Assembly: GCA_039654915.1 (NCBI GenBank)
Contig: CM077593.1
Span: forward strand, 33,450,501 to 33,514,500
Reading direction: 5' to 3'
DNA length: 64,000 nucleotides
Source of the DNA: Aquilaria yunnanensis
Taxonomy: Eukaryota; Streptophyta; Magnoliopsida; Malvales; Thymelaeaceae
The notes beneath the pieces are model-generated. The model was not told the DNA's origin and did no database searches. It was given only the letters and a program-made list of their open reading frames with translations. Position 1 is the first letter of the stretch. Every line of letters starts with the position of its first letter. The translations under genes and the position numbers were made by a program. Shown here in pieces: positions 22,701 through 32,236 of this stretch.

Positions 22701-25412
22701 TGGTTCAGTTAAATCTGTGAAGAGTATAGGTAGCAAGCGTCCTTTGGAGGCCAGATCTGATGGAACTGCTGGAAACGGTGCTGTTGAAGCCAATGCAACT
22801 TCGTCCATGAAAAATGTTCCCTCCACATCACCTGGTCCTGGCGGTTCTTATGAAGGTATGATATCATTAACTAGGGTTGTAGACATTGTGTTGGGGACTA
22901 ATTTTTGTTTAAAGCCGAGTGTGAAACACCTAGTCTAGTTGAATGAGCACTGTGTTCTCCTCCTTGTAAATTTATAAATTGCAGTTTGGGGAGATTATTG
23001 ATAATTGAATATTAATGATTATTTTTATATATAGTGATTATTTGCTTAACTTGTGTACCAATTGAAACACTACACTTCAAGAAGCCCAAAAACCACTTGT
23101 ATAATATTTGTCGCAAGAAGCAATTTTTTTTAATTTGTTTGATTTATGTTCTTTTAAGCTTGGAAAGGAGAAAAATTCATAAAAAATACTAATTTTTTCG
23201 AAAAGAAAATATATAAATCAAGTTAGGTAACCAGAGTATTAGCTTTCAAATGGAATTGGCTCTAGACATAAAAAGATGTGAACTGAAATATGCGGTAGTA
23301 GCCGCCTATGGGTTTAGCTCCGGCTAAGGCATCCTAGGTAAGACATCACAATTCAGGTCATTCATTCTGTAGTGCCTTGTACCCTGCTTACTGGTTGAAG
23401 GTTTTTTTAACGAAAAATTGTGGATTGATCTGCTAATTGTATTGTTCACATTCTTGTTCTGCACACTGCATTTATAATCTTCATTTTAGTTCCTACACTT
23501 GCAAATGGAGAACACAACTTAGTTTTGTCCTTTGTTTTTATTTCTTGTGTTTTACTTCATAATATTCAGACTTCCATCCTGGAAGAACTTGGTTTTAAGT
23601 GGGTTCACGGTACATGCAATAGTTCTTGGCAAGTTGTTCCCCTTTGTATCTAAGTAGGTGGGCTATAAGACACTTGTTAAAAAGTTAAAATGTACAGAAG
23701 CTTGGTTTTGCTGTCATTACTGAATCTGATACAGGGCTCCGAAATTACCATTTCCTTGCAGCTGTCTCACGTTTCCATGGTTTACAGGAAGTGCTGTTTA
23801 TAGATTCTATTTTTTGCAACTGTGGGATTCGGTTGACGTAGTATATAGCTGCTCTATGGTTCGTTTTTCCTTTAGACATCGTAGTTCTTAGGTGTTAGCT
23901 TAGCAATTGTTCTTGACTTAACCTAGGAAATATCATGCTTGTGATCTGCCTACATTTTTGCTGGTCGGCATTTGTTTCCTTGTATTATGTGGACCCCTTT
24001 GGAACCCTTTTGATCTTCTGAGGGAACTAACATGTGGATTCAAATTTATGCCAGGGTATATAAAACAACTCATTGAGAAGAATAGGATTCTTGAGGCCGT
24101 CAAATACATAATTCAGTTTAACATGACTGACAAGTTTCCTCCAGTGCGTCTTTTAAATAATCACTTGAAGACGAGAAAGCATGCATATAAGGAATTGTCA
24201 AAGAAAGACAATACTTCAATTCAAGGACAGGTATCACTATAGCCTTGTTCTGTTTCTAGAAATATGCTACAATTTCTCATTCCCATTTGATGCCTAATGT
24301 GTTGTTACTTTTTGTAGGTCAAAGCTTTGAACCAAATGATAGGGGCTATAAGAGCAGTGATTAAGTGCATAGAGATTCACAAGCTTGAATCTGAATTCCC
24401 TATCAATGCGCTGCAAAAAGAGGTAGTGGAACTAGAAAAGAAAAAGGAAGAGAAGTCTCATATGTGTCAAAATCCTGTTGGTAAAGGCAGACCACAAGTG
24501 AGATTGGATTATAAAGAGTCTTCACAGCAACAAGCAAAGAAAAGTTGCACCATCAATTCCGCTGCTACAGATGCTGCTCCGATGACATCTGTGGCAGCAG
24601 CCCCAGTGATCCCCATTCCAAGTGTAGCAGCACCAGCTGCTCATATGCCAGCTGCTGGACCTGCAGCTGCCATCCCCACGACTGCATTGTCCCCTTCATC
24701 CACAGCTGCTCTGGAAACTGGTGGTGTAATGTGCACATCTGGACTACAGCAGCATGGTAAGAAGAGTTGCACCACTAGTGCAATCGCTACAACTGCTGAT
24801 TCTCTGACATCTGCGGCTGTAGCCCCAGCCACCCCTACTCCAAGTGCAGCAGCACTAGCTGCTCACTCTCCTGCTGTTACGCCTGCAGCTGCCACCCTCA
24901 AAACTGAAGCCTCCTCTTCAACAGCAGCAGCTCCATCAGAGACCAGTTGTGCAACATATAAAGGTGGACTGCAGCAACAAAGCAAGAAAACTTGCACCAT
25001 CAAAGCAACCACAAGGACTGCTGTTTCAGAGACATATGTGGCTGCTAGCTCAGCTGCCCCCACTCGAAGTGCTGCAGTACCAGCAGCGTCTACTCCAGCT
25101 GCTATGCCTGCAACTAGCACCTGCAAGAATGTGGCCTCCCCCTCATCAAGAGCTGCTCCCCCAGAAATCATTAGTGCAGCACACGGAGCTGGACATCTGC
25201 ATCCTAACAAGCGTCATAGGACTGCTCCACCCGAATGGCATTATAGTCTATCAGGCTACCCTTCAAGGAACTTGCATCCATTTCATCGGTATGTTGGTGT
25301 TGTGCCCCATTATTCTTTTCACATGATTGACCGATCACCTAACTTGGATCGCGCACGGGTGCATTGGGATGATCGTACAAGCTCATTACCCAGGTCCCGT
25401 TACGGCCACTAG
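19708..25412 (+). CDS. FRIGIDA-like protein (FRL5-type), five exons
   Basis: Predicted exons 19708-21577, 22113-22288, 22378-22855, 24055-24230 and 24318-25412 join in phase (1870, 176, 478, 176, 1095 nt) to give 1264 aa. All introns are GT-AG. The start is the first in-frame ATG; the N-terminus (LQDSASSVLLFTLQWKELE) is typical of FRIGIDA-like proteins. Residues about 40-450 form a long Glu/Lys coiled coil. The FRIGIDA domain begins about residue 467 (MDGRNLQIFLNEHW) and continues through LLDQLRLLAPEIKPHIKEQA, ending in exons 2-3. Exons 4-5 repeat the last part of that domain (IKCIEIHKLESEF against IKCVEEHKLESQY). Exon 5 then carries three Ala/Pro/Ser-rich repeats and a His/Arg-rich tail. FRIGIDA itself acts in flowering-time control at FLC; FRL5-type members are poorly characterised, so the role here is unknown. 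The joint of exons 3 and 4 across 1.2 kb is the least certain point. Confidence 0.85.
22113..22855 (+). repeat. FRIGIDA exon pair, first copy (exons 2-3)
   Basis: Exon 2 (176 nt) encodes FIQNLVVGKQYLKAINVIFAF; exon 3 opens with SDLKAFIKCVEEHKLESQY. The same two-exon unit recurs at 24055-24230 and 24318 onward, with equal length and phase for the first exon. Exon 3 also contains short Asn/Gly/Lys/Gln-rich repeats (VNGKLGGQKQN-like) at about 22585-22660. Confidence 0.75.
22856..24054 (+). other. Intron 3 of the FRIGIDA-like gene
   Basis: A 1.2-kb intron opening GTATGA and closing TTTATGCCAG. It is AT-rich and I find no further coding exon inside it. If the gene model is wrong, this is where one gene would end and a second, partial FRIGIDA-like gene would begin. 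Confidence 0.6.
24055..24450 (+). repeat. FRIGIDA exon pair, second copy (exon 4 and start of exon 5)
   Basis: Exon 4 (176 nt, phase 1 to 0 like exon 2) encodes YIKQLIEKNRILEAVKYIIQ; exon 5 opens with MIGAIRAVIKCIEIHKLESEF. Alignment by eye with the first copy is good over about 100 residues but far from identical, so the duplication is not recent. Confidence 0.75.
24525..25190 (+). repeat. Three 74-residue Ala/Pro/Ser repeats in exon 5
   Basis: In-frame tandem units start at 24525, 24747 and 24972, each opening with a QQ(Q/H)xKK(S/T)CT motif and continuing as an Ala/Pro/Ser/Thr-rich low-complexity stretch. Units are 222 and 225 nt long; the third decays after about 25190. The region is likely disordered. 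Confidence 0.75.
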
Positions 25413-26466
25413 CGACTGCCTGCTCACGGCAACCGTGATTAACCTTCAAATGTGCACTACAAGGTTGAAGCCAAATAGTGACTACCAGTCTATTTGCCAG
25501 GCAGTCGCAATATAACCTTTTGTGCAACTGAAAGTTCAATCGATGTTCAGTCACAAAAAAGCTAGTTGCTATCTGTGGCGACTAATCTGTGATTAAGATA
25601 AGCGACTGAGGCAATCAGTTCTAGTGGAAAAACCAACGACTAAGCTTGTTAGTCCTCACAAAAGCGATTGAACTTCGGTCGTTAGTTTAGGATTTAGGTT
25701 TAGGAGTTAGGTTTTTCTTTTTCTTTTTAAAAAAAATATATTTTTCTAAAAAATAATTAACCAAGTTGGAAAAACTACTCTATTATTTTTAGGTTTTCAT
25801 TTTCAACTTCCTTTTCCGTGATTAATTCTCATTCAAAGCCACGGCGGAAAAGCTGCAACGGCGGGGATTTGTAAAAATAAGGGGATTCAGTATCATAGCA
25901 TCTGAAAATAAAAAATCATTAGGATCACAAAGTTCCAAAATGAAAGAACAAAGAAACAAAAGATGTTGAAGGGAAATGACAGAACCGTAACTCGCTGCAT
26001 GGCGTTGAATTTATTTTGTTTTCTCCCGTAATAGTTTCCAACAATCCCGACAAGAGCCTGGAAAAAGACAACAAAAAAAATGGATCATCAAAATCTAATT
26101 TGAGAAATTGAGAAATCAAGAAAAAAAAATTATAAAGAGCAGATTTGAAGGAAGATCATAAAAGAGAAATGTTAAAGGAAAGAAAGAGAGGCGAACTTGA
26201 GATGACAAATGAGAGAATGGGTAAGAAAGAGATAGAGGTGGTATTATTTTTCAGTAGGGGCTATGAGATAGAATTACTGAAGAGTGACTGAATCAAAGAA
26301 AGTTGCCATTGAAGGTTTATTGATGGGCGATTGAAACTTAGTGATTGAAGCAGCCAATCGCCAATTAGTCATTTGGGAAAATGAACCCCACTACCTTGCT
26401 ATTGGAGGGCGATTGAACAGGAATAGTGACTAAGTTTCAGCTACTCATTTCATTTCTGACATAGTG
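25407..26466. mobile_element. Candidate non-autonomous CACTA-like element
   Basis: The stretch opens CACTAGCGACTG at 25407 and closes TGACATAGTG at 26466, the CACTA/TAGTG ends of En/Spm-type transposons. Both subterminal zones are dense in short CAGTCGC/GCGATTG/AGTGACT words, as in such elements. The flanking trinucleotides GGC and GCA do not match, and the terminal inverted repeat beyond CACTA is poor, so support is limited. An inner TAGTG at 25622-25626 gives an alternative 220-bp unit. There is no transposase. Relatedness to 44343-45391 is suggested by the same words followed by TTTAGG-rich sequence. Confidence 0.4.
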
Positions 26467-26762
26467 GCATCTTGCAAATATGGATAGAAAATCTTATCTA
26501 CATATGTAAATTGTTAATCCTTGTGGATGGAGGTTTTCATTTTTGAACGACTTGTACAGAGAGCAGTGAATCGAGTAGAAACTTCGAGTTGGATAGTGCT
26601 AGGTAGCTCCTATCTCAAATTTTTGCCAATGAACTTATTAAATTCCTCATAGCATGAGGAATAATACTCATCTTCATCTGTTCCTGAGGCCTTATTTCTT
26701 CATTTTTGACTTTGTTTGGTTGACATCCAATTGTGGATAAATTTGAAAAAAAATCCCAAAAC
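26467..26762. other. Spacer, possibly displaced 3' end of the FRIGIDA-like gene
   Basis: There is no reading frame of note. If the preceding CACTA-like segment is an insertion, this would be the original 3' untranslated region. No clear poly(A) signal stands out. Confidence 0.3.
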
Positions 26763-27681
26763 TTTATTGGGCTTTCATAGCTAGAAGTTTGCTAGAGGAA
26801 GATAAAGTATTTGAAACTTACTTTGGAACCTTATTTCAAGTTCACATAGCAAGAATAAGTAAGTTTAGCAAAGTTCACTAAGTTCCAAGGAGGTTAAGGC
26901 ACTAAATGAAGTTTGGGGGCAAAATGATAATTTTACATTTTGAAGAGTCGGGCGGGGTCTCAAGTGTTAAAAATGAATTGTGAGAACCTAAATTTTACTT
27001 TTAACCCAAGTTTAGCTCAAATAAACAAAACTTGACCAAGTTTGACTATTTACTACGGAAGGAAGAGGGGCCTTTTGTAACTAAGCATAAACTTTAGTGG
27101 CTTAGTTTTAAAATGAGTATATAAGTTGGTAAAGTGGAGAGGAGGCTATCACTTTTTCTCAAACCCGAGTTCAACCTCACCTCCACCATTTCTTCATGAT
27201 TTAGAGCTTAAAACCAAAGGATTTTGGTGAAAATTGAAGCTACAAAGGGTGCTTACACATTAGGAAGCTTGTTCCAAGTGAAATTTCATGTTTTTGGAGC
27301 TTGGAATCATGTTTCTAGCCATCCCCTATTTTTGGTGCAAGGTAACTTATGATTTCATGGTGAATTCTTGTTTATTAGTTGATTGTGAGCTTGGGTTTTG
27401 GTTAGAAGTTAGTAATTGTGTGTTTTATGCCTTTGTTAGCTTGGAACTAGGAAGAACTTTGTGGAACTTTCGTTCTTGAGGAAGAGTTGATTGATTCTTG
27501 CTTGTGAGTTGAAGTAAAGGTAAGGGGGTTATGGTTTCATGCCTGTTTAATGCCATTGGATTATTATTACTTGATGAAATCAAGTAGTTTTGACAATAGC
27601 ATTAGTTAGTGGGCAAGTGTGATCATGGTGGACTATGAGTTTGATGGAGTTTGGAATGATGTTTTAATTCATCATAGTTAT

Positions 27682-28524
27682 TGATGCCCGGGGGCTTCAT
27701 CGTTGGTAGTCATGGTGACTGATGGAGGGACTCCAGGAGAGGAAGAACGCCTGGTGGCCGGTTTGCCCAAGGGAGAGTGCCTGAGATGTTCAGAAAAAGT
27801 GGGTTAGGAGGTCCCCGGGGTGTTTTTCCAGGGAGGAGCCTCCGACGCCCAAGTCAGTGGTGCTGAGAGAAGGCAGAGGAAATAGCACTGAGGGGTTTAG
27901 TGAACTCGCCTGGTCGTGTTTTCTCAGAGTGAGGGGTCAGGATATTTGCTAGCCGTTTTCCAAGGTGTTTTCCCTTGATATTTATAGAGGTGTCCAGCCC
28001 ATTCAGATTGTGACACGTGTTCGGTCGGATGTTCTCTGAATGTCTGGGCGTAGAGGACAAGTAGCTGGTGGCAGGCTTCCTTGAGCCTTGAGCCGAGACG
28101 GGCCATGATTTGACTTTGATAGCGTCGGCGTGTCAGAGCGCCGTTTGAGGCGGCTTGTGACGTCTGTGGGCGACATGTCAGAGGCTTCCTTAAATGCTCC
28201 TGCCGTACTCCCGAGGTCCCTGGGTGAGGTCGTCCTGTAGTACGGACTGTGCCACTTCGGGAAACCTGCCCCTAGTTCGGGGGTTCCGCCTTCGGGAAGA
28301 TCATGTTCGGCCCGCCCTAGCTGGTGCCACTTTTCCGAAGGCGGTCTGTTTACTTTCTTCGGGGGGCTAATAGTATCCTCAGGTTTCCTGGCGTGCCGAG
28401 CTCGGGCTCTTTGGCTTTTCTCCGAGGTGTGTGATCCCACCTTTTTCCGGGTAGCGCCAGATCTCCTGGCCATTCTGGTGGCAGGGAGTTCGGCCAGGTG
28501 GAGGCGATAGTCCTTCGGCTATCA
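27682..28524 (-). repeat. TAT-2 3' LTR
   Basis: This 843-bp LTR begins TGATGCCCGGGGGCTTC. It differs from the other LTR mainly by lacking 17 bases (CCGATTCAGGGAGTTC-like) near 28285. Minus-strand frames at 27854-28473 lie in LTR sequence and are not genes. Confidence 0.92.
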
Positions 28525-28540
28525 CATGCCCCCCTTCAGA
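28525..28540 (-). other. TAT-2 polypurine tract
   Basis: The minus strand reads CTGAAGGGGGGCATG directly before the 3' LTR, a clear purine run at the expected plus-strand priming site. Confidence 0.8.
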
Positions 28541-28605
28541 AAGCCGAAGTGAAGACTTCGGTTTTCTTTCCGAGGATGTTCTTTGGGAGTTTATAGAGAG
28601 CAACG

Positions 28606-28765
28606 CCTGTGTCGAAGGTACACCTCTTGCCCAAAGGTGTGGGCTGCTCGGCTTTGGCCTGTTTTTTGGTGTCTCCGAGGCAAAGCCTGTGCCGAAGATA
28701 CACCTCTTGCCCGAAGGTATGGGCTGTTTGGCCACAGCCAGTCTTTTGGTGTCTTCGAGGTAACC
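28606..28765. repeat. Tandem duplication, two 80-bp units
   Basis: The units at 28606-28685 and 28686-28765 both open CCTGTG(T/C)CGAAG and end TTTTGGTGTCT(C/T)CGAGG. TAT-1 has one unit in the same place (about 7736-7815). It lies between the 3' LTR and the antisense promoter and is followed by a GTAACC...TTTTGCAG stretch that looks like a small intron. Confidence 0.75.
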
Positions 28766-28891
28766 TGCTTCTTTGCTTTTGCAGGTCTGTGCAGCGTCAC
28801 GTCTGATGGCCAAGCACGTTAGTCTGAGCGACGCGTCCCAGTTTTTTAGGGATGTCAGGAGACGTGTCTCCTATTTTGGCGCGATGGTTGA

Positions 28892-29036
28892 CACGTGGCG
28901 CACTGTCATTGGAGGAGAGTCGCGTCGTTTACAGAGAGCGCGTCTTTTCAGGCGCAGAGTGCAGTTACGGCGACGGTTCGCCTTCAAAGGGCACTTATGA
29001 CGTCGTTTCAGTTACCCACCTTTGGCCTATAAGTAG
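28892..29036 (+). promoter_or_regulatory. Internal promoter of the TAT-2 antisense gene
   Basis: It contains a G-box CACGTG at 28892-28897, a TGACGTC site at 28998-29004 and a TATAAGTAG box at 29028-29036, followed by the antisense gene's ATG about 260 bases later. The spacing and flanking words match TAT-1. G-box and TGACG sites are recognised by plant bZIP factors. Use of this promoter in planta is inferred. Confidence 0.6.
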
Positions 29037-29292
29037 CCCATTCTGTCATAGCCCCTTTTGCTTTTGCTTCTGCTCTTTCCCTGCTTGCCTTTTTCTGTGC
29101 GCTTTCTCTTGCTTCTGCGGCGGAGCTGTTTTAACAGAGCTTTTTCCGGCAACCTTTTACGACGGCGACCTCCGATTTTGGCAAGTCTTTTAGTGGGTTT
29201 TTTCTTTCCAGAGTCTTTTGATACCTCTGTTTTTTCGAGTTTTTGCCGGAAGTTGTTTTCTTGCCTTTTTCCGAACTCGTTTTTCTGTCCAA

Positions 29293-31717
29293 AATGCCTA
29301 TCCCTGAGAGCTGGCAGCCTCTTTTATCTCATCCTTGTTGCACCACCCCTAAAAAATTAGAGAGGTGGAAGAAGTTCTTTCTTCCCTCTTACGCCGTTAC
29401 CCGGCTGCCACGACCTGACCACTATGCCTTTTCAAACCATAGTACCGAGGTTACCGTTTTCTGAGCCCAGCTGAAGGCCGGACTTCGGTATCCTCCCCCG
29501 AAGATGGTTTGCGAGTTCTGCCAATTTCATGGCATTGCTGTGAATCAACTTCCCCCGAACTCGTATTGCTATTTTAACGCCTTCCTCTGTATGTGTGGCG
29601 TCTTCGGGATAAAACCCCATTTTGTAATTTTCATGCAGTACTACAAGCTCTTCGTGGTCCCGAAGGGTGGCTTCTATTTCATGCTACCTTGGGGATCCAG
29701 GAGCAAAAAATTCATGTTCACTTTTGCCACTAAGGACAGTTGGTGAGGGTGGCAACAGAAATTCTTCTTCCTGAAGATAGATGAGGCCTGGTCATATGTT
29801 CCGACCAAATGGGCTCGGGGAAGGCTGAATGTGGACGTCGTCGATCCGAGGATACTGCTAACTCCAGAGTTGGCTCCCGTGTTCGAGGACTTCGACGGAT
29901 GCATTCGAGCCGTCTCCAACTGGGCTCCCGAGGTCGCTCCACGCTCCCTCTACCCCTTCCCCATTAACTGGAGGTTGATGACCGAAGAGGTCCTTCGGGA
30001 GTTAGGGGTGGTCAAGGAGCATGAGACTGACCTCGACATGCCAGCTCCTGCTATCGCCGGGAAGGACTCCTGGTTGGTGCAGCTTCTTCGGGAGGAAGTT
30101 TCTTTCGAAATGCTTTTCGAAAGTAAGTTATCCTCTACTCCCTTGCAGTTTTTCCCTCGTACTTACGTTGATGTCTTTTTTCTTTTTCAGAGATGGGGGA
30201 CGGGACTGCTGCATTCTACAAGTCCCTTTTCTCCGGCCAGGTGGAGAAGGGCGATCAGACAAAGAAGGCGGCTTCCCGAAGGCGGAAGTCTACTGGCGCT
30301 GGGCCTTCGGCGAAACGGGCAAAGAAACCTGCCCAGGTTCCTCTGGAGGAAATTTTCGAGGAGGCTGCCGAGGAGCCTGGGGCAGCCGAGATTCCGCCGA
30401 CCGAGGCTGCTGCCGAGGTCCCTGCCGCTGCCGAGGTTCCTTCCGCCGACGTCCCTCCCCAGAGCCCTTCCGCGCCGCAGGCCCTTCTGGAGGCCGTGGT
30501 AGAGGCTCCTTCTGCCGAGGAGCGGCGCAGGAAGAAAGGCAAGGGGATTTCGACCGAGGAGTCTTAGGGCTCCGAGGACGTCGTGATCGAAGTGCCGCCA
30601 GGTTTGTTGTTTTCAGAACAAGTATGGCTCTTTTGTTTTTCTGAAATTTCCTTTGTCTCTGACCTGCTTCTCGTTTTCGCCATGCAGGGGAGTTGCTTAC
30701 CCCGAACTGGGCGGCCGAACATGCGAAGACGCGGGCCCTTCGCGACGCCAAAGTCCCGCAAGGGAAGATACCAAAAGAGCCTTTCTGGACATTCACGGAA
30801 GACATGAACTTGTACTCCGAGGACTGTCCTAAAATGGCGAAGTAGATTTCGAAGGGGGTGCTTACAGAGGCCTCCTTCAAGGCTATTGCAGCGGCCCATC
30901 CGGGCGATGATACCCTCGCCGCGAAAGTGACCGAGCATGCTGCTCAGGTATGCTCTTCACACCTTTTTCCCTTCAATTTTTTCCTAAGTGCTTGGCTCTT
31001 GCTGACCTTGCGTTCATCTTTTCGCAGCTGCTGGGGTATGCCGGCTTTCTCCGAGTTCGGGTAGCCAGGCAGACAGCGTTCCGAGCTTCGGCCTTAGAGG
31101 CCTTAGAAAAAGCGAAAGTCACGTGCTCGGAATTAACCGTCAAGAACCAGCAGCTGGCAGATGCTGGGAAGAAAGAAGTTGCTGCCCTTCGGGAGGAGTT
31201 CCGGAAAGAAAAGGAAGATTTTGAGAAGGACTCATCCCTGAAGATTGCTGACCTCCGCGATCAGGTGGCGGGGATGCTCGCTGCCAACCAAGACCTTCTC
31301 AAGGATAAGTCAGATTCTGACAATCTTATACGGTCGTTGGTGACTGAGAAAAAGGCTCTTGAAGCCGAGGTCCAGTCTTTGAAGAAGGAGCCCGATGCGA
31401 AGAAGAAGGTGAATGCGTTGAAGAAGGAGGTTGCAGACTTGAAGGACGAGCTCGAGGACCTTGAGGTTGAGAAGGACAAATCCGACCAAATGACCAAGGT
31501 CGCCTTCCAGGACGGATTCTGCCTTGCTCGGCACCAAGTCCTTGAGAGGTTCCCAGGTCTGGACCTCTCTTTTTTGGGAGCTCTGAACATTCCCGAGGGG
31601 CCTCGGTGGTCCTGGTAAAAAATCGAGCACCTGAACCTACCTTCCACAATTCCGGCGCCGAAGGTGGTGGAAAAGGGCACAGAAGCTGGTGGCTCCCGGG
31701 ACACCGAGAACCCTTAG
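29293..31717 (+). pseudogene. TAT-2 antisense spliced gene (gypsy-type transposon domain)
   Basis: The homologue of the TAT-1 antisense gene, with the clearer exon pattern: 29293-30122, 30191-30601, 30688-30947 and 31028-31717. Introns open GTAAGT, GTTTGT and GTATGC and close in CAG. Exon 1 (MPIPESWQPLLSHPCC start) holds the gypsy-type transposon domain with CEFCQFHGIAVNQLPPNSY and FVVPKGGFYFML. Exon 2 has basic and Ala/Pro/Glu-rich parts. Exon 3 encodes FTEDMNLYSEDCP. Exon 4 is a coiled coil of about 130 residues ending in DGFCLARHQVLERFPG. Stops at 29462 (CGA to TGA against TAT-1), about 29746 (W to TGA), 30565, about 30843 and 31616 prevent a full product. Its role is unknown; position and orientation match the antisense ORFs described for Tat elements. 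Confidence 0.78.
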
Positions 31718-31857
31718 GCTGTTTTAGGGGCCTTTTCCTTTTTTTTTCTCTTCGTTTTTGTGCTCATTCTTCGGGCACTTCTTCTTTGTAAGCCTGATCA
31801 TTCTCAATGAATATATTTTTTGGCTAAGTCTTTTTGCAAGATTTTACATTTCCATCG

Positions 31858-32110
31858 TCCCGAACAAGTTCGCTCAAGAGACTTCGGGAAACCTGCAATC
31901 ACAAAAAATTATTCTGTGCTTTTTTTTTTTTTTTTTCGGTGAGTACTTTTGCAGGATTTTTTTTTTTTGTTTTCCATTTTTCCGAGCGTGATGGCTCAAG
32001 GGACTTCGAAAAATCGCATCTGCGCTTTTTTGCTTCGAGTACTTTCGCAAGATTTTTGTTTTCCATTTTTCCGAGCGTGATGGCTCAAGGGACTTCGGAA
32101 AATCATATCT
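31858..32110. repeat. Tail-to-tail repeats between the converging TAT-2 genes
   Basis: Three blocks (about 31858-31894, 31981-32021 and 32070-32110) share GGCTCAAGGGACTTCGGAAAA or a close variant. They occupy the gap between the antisense gene's end (31717) and pol's end (about 32237), with T-rich runs between them. Confidence 0.65.
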
Positions 32111-32236
32111 GTGCTTTTTCACGGCGAACACCTTCGCGGACTTCTGTCTTGCACCATTTTGTACACTTAAGACTTTTTCTCAAGGACATTCTGTACTTAG
32201 GATATTTTTTGTACAACACAATCCTTCCGTTCCATC

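Noticed and set aside
24863..25210. Ala/Val-rich minus-strand frame
   Set aside because: Antisense of the Ala/Pro/Ser repeats of exon 5.
25407..25626. Small 220-bp element with CACTAG...CTAGTG ends
   Set aside because: The inverted ends are partly alike, but the flanks GGC and GAA do not match; kept only as an alternative.
30290..30880. 196-codon minus-strand frame
   Set aside because: Shadow of the TAT-2 antisense gene exons; no family pattern.
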